From Sphingobacteriales bacterium 46-32 (GTDB lineage Bacteria > Bacteroidota > Bacteroidia > Chitinophagales > Chitinophagaceae), in the NCBI GenBank assembly GCA_001898485.1, contig MKTY01000019.1, positions 558,001 through 622,000 on the forward strand: DNA of 64,000 bases. The letters run 5' to 3'. A program made the position numbers and the translations under genes. A model generated the notes under the pieces. That model was not told where the DNA came from, made no database searches, and saw only the letters and a program-made list of their open reading frames with translations. This document shows positions 59,327-64,000 of the stretch, piece after piece (position 1 is the first letter of the stretch; each line of letters begins with the position of its first letter).

Positions 59327-59887
59327 ATGCCTGCAAAGAAGAATAAAACCAACAAGTCTGTAATAGCGTCCTTCACCTGTACGATTCACCGGTTTGACCG
59401 CCAGGGCGAGAAAACCGGCTGGACTTATATCGAAATCCCGGCGGAACAGGCGCAGCAAATGAAGCCAGGCAACAAACTGGGTTTTCGTGTCAGGGGAAAA
59501 TTGGATAATCATCCTATAAAAGGAGTGTCATTACTGCCCATGGGCGGAGGTAATTTTATTATGCCATTAAATGCCGCTTTACGGAAAGCAATCGGTAAAA
59601 AGCTGGGAGCCATGCTGCAGGTACAACTGCAGGAAGATACAGCCCCATTTGCTTTCAATAAAGATTTTATCGCCTGTCTCGGCGATGAGCCGCGAGCCCG
59701 TCAATTCTTTGATACACTTTCTGGTTCGCATCAGCGCTATTTTAGTAAATGGATCGATGATGCCAAAACAGAACCTACCCGTGTAAAGCGGATAGCCCAG
59801 GCTGTCAATGCTCTGGCAGCCGGCATGGGCTATCCCGAAATGATTCGCGCTCAGGTGAAGGAGAATAAGGAATCAGGTAAAAGGTAG
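59327..59887 (+). CDS. DUF1905 and YdeI/OmdA domain protein
   Basis: A 186-residue cytoplasmic protein with two small domains: residues 10-100 are DUF1905 (ASFTCTIHRFDRQGEKTGWTYIEIP, GFRVRGKLDNHPIKGVSLLPMGGGNFIMPL) and residues 110-186 a YdeI/OmdA domain (FNKDFIACLGDEPRARQFFDTL, HQRYFSKWIDDAKTEPTRVKRIAQA). The family is poorly characterised; YdeI has been linked to stress and antibiotic tolerance in some organisms. The start is preceded by AGGAGG seven bases upstream, a strong Shine-Dalgarno sequence that is rare in this window. Confidence 0.9.
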   Translation: MPAKKNKTNKSVIASFTCTIHRFDRQGEKTGWTYIEIPAEQAQQMKPGNKLGFRVRGKLDNHPIKGVSLLPMGGGNFIMPLNAALRKAIGKKLGAMLQVQLQEDTAPFAFNKDFIACLGDEPRARQFFDTLSGSHQRYFSKWIDDAKTEPTRVKRIAQAVNALAAGMGYPEMIRAQVKENKESGKR

Positions 59888-59919
59888 AGAGGTATAAGGC
59901 AAAAGGAGAATTAACAAAC

Positions 59920-59972
59920 ATCAGCACATTAGCATATCAGCACATCAGCACATTAGCACATTAGCACATTAT
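59920..59972. repeat. CAGCACATTA short-word array
   Basis: Six near-copies of a 9-11-base word (CAGCACATTAG, CATCAGCACATTA and so on) in direct orientation between the DUF1905/YdeI and glycosyltransferase genes. Just upstream is a partial GGTAAAA/GGCAAAA array, as at 17686. GGAGAAT at 59905 and ATTCTCC at 59971 pair to frame the array. Too short and spacer-free for CRISPR. Confidence 0.8.
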
Positions 59973-59980
59973 TCTCCCAC

Positions 59981-60007
59981 ATCTTCAAATTTTCAAATCT
60001 TCAAATC
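59981..60007. repeat. TTCAAAT word repeat running into a coding region
   Basis: Three copies of TTCAAAT in 27 bases at the boundary between intergenic space and the glycosyltransferase gene. Read on the minus strand they form the last codons of that gene (F-E-D-L-K-I-stop), showing that the repeat extends into coding sequence. Confidence 0.8.
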
Positions 60008-61367
60008 GCCTCCCTGCTCTTTTATGCAGTCCTTTCTTTTCCAGTATCTCCTGAATATAGTAAGCTGTTAATTCACCCGGATTATATTCTGCCAACTCCT
60101 GCGAAAGTCTTGTTACTTCGGTTTTATATGTTTTATCTTTTAGTACCTGGTCTACCGCTTTTCTGATTGCGCTGCTTGTTGGCTTCTCAGTTTTAAGGTT
60201 GATGCCCAGATTGAAATAACCAATACGGGCGTTGATCTCGTTTTTTCCTTCATGAACACCGGCTACCACCAGCGGTAATTCGTGCTGAATGCCAAGCATA
60301 ACACCACCATAACCACCATTGGTGATATAAACATCTGCATAGGGCATAATGTCTTCGAAGGGAATAAAGTCTTCAATTATAAGATTTGCCTGCGGAAAAC
60401 GGCTGCGGAGAACTGCTGTATCACTGCCTCCTGTGGTAGCGATTACCAGTACCTCCGAGTCTTTATAGGCTTCCAGTACCGGAACAATAATTTTTTCAAC
60501 ATCACGCTCTACCGTACCCTGTGTTACAAGAATAATTTCATTATAAAGATTAAGGCGTTCGTCAAACCAGGGTGTTTTATGCTTTTTAACCTGATAGGGG
60601 AGAAGGGCGCCGATGAAACGTATATTGGAACCTAAATCGCTGCGGTAATATTCAAAACCGGGCGATCCACTTTGCAGCAGTATAGTTGCTTTTTTTACCA
60701 TCACATCAAATACGCTGGCATCGGGTATATCGATTCCATAACCGCCAAGCACTTTTTTCATAACCTGGTTAGGTTTCCTGAAAAGTATCTGGTTGGCTAT
60801 GAAACGCAACAACGATTGCCTCATTTTACCAACCCAGCTATAGGAGGGGGTGAGTCCCAGGCCGGCTGGCGGCAGATCCTTCGATGTTTCGGTCAGCGGC
60901 AGTACGCCGATTGATAAGACCGGGATGTTCATTTTGTCGGTCACAAAAGGAATTCCTGTAAAGGCGCAATCAGCTACGAGGATGTCAAAATCAAATTCCT
61001 TTTGGATGTCGCAGAGATCGGCATAGTATTCAGGGCCGCGATTGATAAATGCTTCTACAATGTCGAAACGGAGCCGGGCAACCTGGCCTTTTATTTGAGT
61101 CCGGTTGGGGAAACTTTTTTCCAGATCGGATACATCAACAGCTTTTTGCAATGGATAATGCAGAATACCCATACGCTCTATTTTTTCTGCATATTTGGTG
61201 CTGGTGTACCAGCGCACGTCGCACCCCGTTTTTTTGAGGTAAGCAGCCAGACCGGTCAGCGGATTGAAATGTCCATCGGCCGGGAAGTTGGCAAAAAGGA
61301 TTTTTTTTCCGGCCAGGTCTACCAGTTTTTTGGGGTCTCCGCCGCCAGGCTTGGGTGTTATCTTCAT
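59985..61367 (-). CDS. GT1-family glycosyltransferase (MGT-like)
   Basis: A 460-residue soluble glycosyltransferase of GT-B fold. The N-terminus after a short leader reads KKILFANFPADGHFNPLTGLA, the usual opening of UDP-glycosyltransferases; NIPVLSIGVLPLTET gives the acceptor-side region. The C-terminal nucleotide-binding half has ILVTQGTVERDVEKIIVPVLE, LIIEDFIPFEDIMPYADVYIT and NGGYGGVMLGIQHELPLVV, close to the plant/antibiotic GT signature. It would glycosylate a small hydrophobic acceptor such as a polyketide, carotenoid or toxin; sugar and acceptor are not determinable. The last residues come from intergenic repeat sequence, so the C-terminus may be recently extended or truncated. Confidence 0.87.
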   Translation of the reverse strand: MKITPKPGGGDPKKLVDLAGKKILFANFPADGHFNPLTGLAAYLKKTGCDVRWYTSTKYAEKIERMGILHYPLQKAVDVSDLEKSFPNRTQIKGQVARLRFDIVEAFINRGPEYYADLCDIQKEFDFDILVADCAFTGIPFVTDKMNIPVLSIGVLPLTETSKDLPPAGLGLTPSYSWVGKMRQSLLRFIANQILFRKPNQVMKKVLGGYGIDIPDASVFDVMVKKATILLQSGSPGFEYYRSDLGSNIRFIGALLPYQVKKHKTPWFDERLNLYNEIILVTQGTVERDVEKIIVPVLEAYKDSEVLVIATTGGSDTAVLRSRFPQANLIIEDFIPFEDIMPYADVYITNGGYGGVMLGIQHELPLVVAGVHEGKNEINARIGYFNLGINLKTEKPTSSAIRKAVDQVLKDKTYKTEVTRLSQELAEYNPGELTAYYIQEILEKKGLHKRAGRRFEDLKI

Positions 61368-61522
61368 GATGGAAAGGTTTAATAAAGTTTTAAGGCTGCA
61401 ATATTACCGTAGGGAAGAAAGGACGTCAAGACCGGGCTGCATCAATTGGCTGCATGCATGGTTGATCTGTAAAGCCGGCTGATGAATTGCGGCTTCCGTC
61501 ATTATTTTTCTTTATTTGCAGT

Positions 61523-62893
61523 ATGATTCAGGATATTAAGGATTTTAAACAGCCTTTTTTCATAGGCGTGGCAGGCACAGGCATGAGTGCGCTGGCTCAG
61601 TATCTGCAGGGTACAGGGAAGCGCGTAACCGGCAGCGATCGTTTTTTTCAGGATGGAGTATATAATGCTACACAGGACAAGCTGGAGAGTGCAGGCATCC
61701 GGTGTTACGTGCAGGATGGCCGGGGAATTACTGAACACACAGACCTTGTTGTAGTATCTACGGCCGTAGAGGATACGGTGCCGGAGGTACAAAAGGCCCG
61801 TCAACTGGGTATTCCCATCATTCGGCGATCCGAATTACTGGCTGTGATAGCTGCCAGTAAGAAAACAATTGCAGTAGGTGGTACCAGCGGCAAAAGCACT
61901 ACAAGTGCCATGTTGTTTGATATTCTGCGTTATGCCGGTATGCAGCCCAGTATCATAAGCGGCGCAGGTCTGGTCAGCCTTATGAAGGAGGGCGCTATCG
62001 GAAATGCATTCACCGGACAGGGTGAATGGCTGGTAATAGAAGCAGACGAAAGTGATGGTTCAATTGTACAGTACAAACCTGAAATAGGGTTGCTGCTCAA
62101 CGTGGATAAGGATCATAAGGAACTGGATGTATTGATGGATGTGTTTGCTGTATTCAAAAATAACAGCAAGCATTTTGTCGTCAACCAGTCGCATCCGCTG
62201 GCGGCTCAGCTTTCACAAGACCTTACGCATGATTTTTCTGTCAACGGTCCCGGTGGGTATGTGGCTACAGACTTTGTACAGCAGGGTTTACAGATTTCAT
62301 TTCGCATCAACCAGGTGCCCTTTGAACTGCAGCTGGCAGGGGCACACAATATGGAAAATGCACTTGCAGCCAGTGCGGTAGCTGCCATGCTGGGCGTACC
62401 GCTTGCTACTGCTGCAGCAGCATTGGCCGGGTATGAAGGCATTTACCGGCGTCATCAGGTATTGGGGAGAAAAGGAGATATATGGGTGATTGATGATTAT
62501 GCCCATAATCCGGTCAAATGTGCGGCGGCCATTCATGCATGTCAGCCGATTGCCCCTAAAGTAATCGCCTGGTTTCAGCCCCATGGCTATGGGCCCACCA
62601 AATTTCTGCGACATGATTTTGTAGAGGAAATAGGAAAGGCTTTAAGGCCGGAGGATGAAATATGGATGAGCGAAATTTTTTATGCTGGTGGTACAGCCGT
62701 AAAAGATATTTCCTCAGGCGACCTGATTGCAGACCTGCAATCGGCAGGAAAATCAGCTTTTTTTGTAGCAGACAGAAATAAACTGCTTGAAACCATCCGG
62801 CCACATCTTACAGGCAGTTGTGTATTGCTGCTGATGGGGGCGCGTGATCCTTCGCTGGAAGATTTTGCCAAACAGGTTTGGGATAGTTTATAA
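61523..62893 (+). CDS. MurC-like Mur ligase
   Basis: A 456-residue Mur ligase. The ATG at 61523 (MIQDIKDFKQPFFIGVAGTG) is preferred to an upstream TTG. The Rossmann-like N-terminus has FIGVAGTGMSALAQYLQGTGK, the ATP-binding P-loop is GTSGKSTT, the middle has EADESDGSIVQYKPEIGLLLNVDKDHKELD, and the C-terminal domain has DDYAHNPVK and FQPHGYGPTKFLRHDFVEEI. All key positions for ligase activity are present. It is shorter and more divergent than a normal MurC (P-loop is usually G-T-H-G-K-T), and lies outside a division/cell-wall cluster, so it may be an alternative muropeptide or cyanophycin-type ligase rather than the housekeeping MurC. Confidence 0.82.
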   Translation: MIQDIKDFKQPFFIGVAGTGMSALAQYLQGTGKRVTGSDRFFQDGVYNATQDKLESAGIRCYVQDGRGITEHTDLVVVSTAVEDTVPEVQKARQLGIPIIRRSELLAVIAASKKTIAVGGTSGKSTTSAMLFDILRYAGMQPSIISGAGLVSLMKEGAIGNAFTGQGEWLVIEADESDGSIVQYKPEIGLLLNVDKDHKELDVLMDVFAVFKNNSKHFVVNQSHPLAAQLSQDLTHDFSVNGPGGYVATDFVQQGLQISFRINQVPFELQLAGAHNMENALAASAVAAMLGVPLATAAAALAGYEGIYRRHQVLGRKGDIWVIDDYAHNPVKCAAAIHACQPIAPKVIAWFQPHGYGPTKFLRHDFVEEIGKALRPEDEIWMSEIFYAGGTAVKDISSGDLIADLQSAGKSAFFVADRNKLLETIRPHLTGSCVLLLMGARDPSLEDFAKQVWDSL

Positions 62894-62905
62894 AAAGAAA
62901 GACGC

Positions 62906-63376
62906 TTATTGTTGCAATAAACGGTTGTCGCGAATAGCAGGCAGCAGGTACCAGCATAGTGTCATAAGTAAAACAGAAATGGCCTGTGAGCCGGGAATAC
63001 CGCTTGCAGGCTGTTCGCTGGCAACGGAACGATCCAGTTCACATACAGCCAACGGGTGCTCCAGCGATTCCTGATAAATTGTAAGGGCCTTTCCCTCCTC
63101 AACTTCATAAAAGAATCGCTGATCGCCTACTTCTACAAATTGCTGGTTGTTTTCGGAACCGGTACGCCCCAGGCAAATCCCGTATTCGCTTCTGAGTACG
63201 GTACGGCTGCGAAGGAAACCTTCTTTGCGAATAAGGAATACTCTTTTTTCGGCACCACTCTCTACCCGCGCAGCATTGGAAGCGGGATTAAAGACCAGCG
63301 TCATTAACTTTTTGCCATTATTCCATAAGGCAAATGCAGAATGACCAATTGTAGATGTTACCGTTTCCCATTTCAT
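62906..63376 (-). CDS. hypothetical protein with C-terminal membrane segment
   Basis: A 156-residue protein. The first 120 residues are beta-rich (SAFALWNNGKKLMTLVFNP, KRVFLIRKEGFLRSRTVLRSEY, NQQFVEVGDQRFFYEVEEGK), a pattern that loosely resembles tubby/LURP-like or small barrel domains; a hydrophobic stretch near the end (AISVLLMTLCWYLLPAI) may insert in the membrane. I do not recognise it firmly. It converges with the Mur ligase gene, 13 bases away, and diverges from the deaminase. Confidence 0.6.
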   Translation of the reverse strand: MKWETVTSTIGHSAFALWNNGKKLMTLVFNPASNAARVESGAEKRVFLIRKEGFLRSRTVLRSEYGICLGRTGSENNQQFVEVGDQRFFYEVEEGKALTIYQESLEHPLAVCELDRSVASEQPASGIPGSQAISVLLMTLCWYLLPAIRDNRLLQQ

Positions 63377-63554
63377 AATTAGCCTTTTTGGAGAGTCAAG
63401 TAAAGGGTCAAATTTTAGCTGCTTTCCTCAATCTACCATGCACTTAACCTAAAATTAATATTAACTTCATATTGAGAATCAGTATAGTGGAGAATCTGTG
63501 GAGAAATGCCGGGTAATGCACATTTTTTTGCGATTTTGGATTAAAATACGCCGT

Positions 63555-64000
63555 ATGATTACGAAAATAGAGCTTCGGTTTTTGGAACGGGCTATTGAAC
63601 TTGCCCGTAAGGGAATGGAGGAAGGGCATGGCGGGCCGTTTGGCTGCGTGATTGTAAAAGATGATCAGATCGTGGGCGAAGGTCATAATTGTGTGACCTC
63701 AGACAATGATCCCACGGCCCATGCCGAAGTGGTGGCTATACGTGATGCGTGCAGGCGTTTAAAGACCTACCAACTTACCGACTGCGATATCTATACCAGT
63801 TGCGAACCCTGCCCCATGTGCCTGGGAGCTATTTACTGGGCAAGACCCCGCCGGGTCATCTATGCCAATACCCGCCACCAGGCGGCTGCTATAAATTTTG
63901 ATGACAACTTTATTTACAATGAGATCAATACAGCTATGAAAGACCGTCATATACCTTTTATACATATGCCCCATGAGAGCGGAGAAAAGGTATTTAATGA
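63555..64000 (+). CDS. guanine deaminase-like nucleoside deaminase, C-terminus cut by window
   Basis: The first 148 codons of a CDA-fold deaminase; the end lies beyond the window. MITKIELRFLERAIELARKGM opens it. GPFGCVIVKDDQIVGEGHN, the zinc motif THAEVVAIRDA (His and catalytic Glu) and SCEPCPMCLGAIYWARPRRVIYAN (PCxxC) follow. The region after the motifs, FDDNFIYNEINTAMKDRHIPF, is characteristic of bacterial guanine deaminases of the GuaD type rather than of tRNA adenosine deaminase. It converts guanine to xanthine. The start at 63555 is the first ATG of the frame. Confidence 0.85.
   Translation, partial: MITKIELRFLERAIELARKGMEEGHGGPFGCVIVKDDQIVGEGHNCVTSDNDPTAHAEVVAIRDACRRLKTYQLTDCDIYTSCEPCPMCLGAIYWARPRRVIYANTRHQAAAINFDDNFIYNEINTAMKDRHIPFIHMPHESGEKVFN

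Noticed and set aside
59920-59972. Possible CRISPR array
   Set aside because: Repeat unit is only 9-11 bases with no unique spacers and no cas genes; it is a short-word array.
1-64000. tRNA, rRNA, insertion sequence, prophage or integrative element
   Set aside because: No cloverleaf, rRNA core, transposase, integrase or phage gene was recognised by eye; a tRNAscan and IS search would settle it.

Overview
The window reads as a chromosomal segment of a Bacteroidota bacterium, most likely family Chitinophagaceae. The support is the set of lineage-typical families (DUF5686, paired DUF3857 transglutaminase-like proteins, DUF2911, DUF6600, retaining-type GH97, homodimer-length GcvP), TAnnTTTG-type promoter elements, mostly absent Shine-Dalgarno sequences, and an ECF sigma factor translationally coupled to a membrane/beta-barrel protein. 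No rRNA, tRNA, CRISPR array, transposase or phage gene was recognised. It looks like ordinary vertically inherited chromosome with many short operons and frequent strand switches.

Layout. 1-5.4 kb: start of an ECF sigma gene cut by the window edge, a DUF481 outer-membrane protein, an Uup-type ABC-F ATPase, a J-domain membrane protein and an exported dienelactone hydrolase. 5.6-16.2 kb: secreted proteins including an Arg/Asp/Asn-repeat DUF6600 protein, an MsbA-like ABC exporter with a lipoprotein, GH97 glycosidase, ThuA-like protein, MFS transporter, a CvpA-CAP fusion and a 54-residue lipoprotein. 16.2-25 kb: orphan histidine kinase, gcvP, cysteine-cluster protein, exported metallo-hydrolase, MFS exporter, deoxynucleoside kinase and folK. 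25-36.5 kb: sppA, ABC-2 permease, SRPBCC and DUF2911 proteins, the ECF sigma/anti-sigma-barrel pair, queG and the tandem DUF3857 pair. 36.6-46.3 kb: a channel-like small membrane protein, a degenerate beta-lactamase-fold protein, clpB, a YdjC-type deacetylase, a group III truncated haemoglobin, a CPBP protease and several small secreted or membrane proteins. 46.3-50.3 kb: a four-gene minus-strand operon (GntP permease, RidA, D-threonine-aldolase-like enzyme, membrane dipeptidase) that probably handles D-amino acids or dipeptides. 50.4-64 kb: S74-like chaperone protein, DUF5686 outer-membrane protein, esterase plus a Tat-type aldolase, a DsbA-like protein, an RRM protein with a long leader, a broken NYN gene, DUF1905/YdeI protein, glycosyltransferase, MurC-like ligase and the start of a guanine-deaminase-like gene.

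Two themes deserve attention. First, catalytic residues are missing in several well-conserved folds: one of the two DUF3857 proteins, the beta-lactamase-like protein, the DsbA-like protein and the potassium-channel-like pore. Second, four intergenic regions hold short word repeats, mostly in inverted arrangement, one of which supplies the last codons of a glycosyltransferase. Several genes have the promoter -7 element only 4-8 bases from the ATG, suggesting leaderless or nearly leaderless mRNAs.
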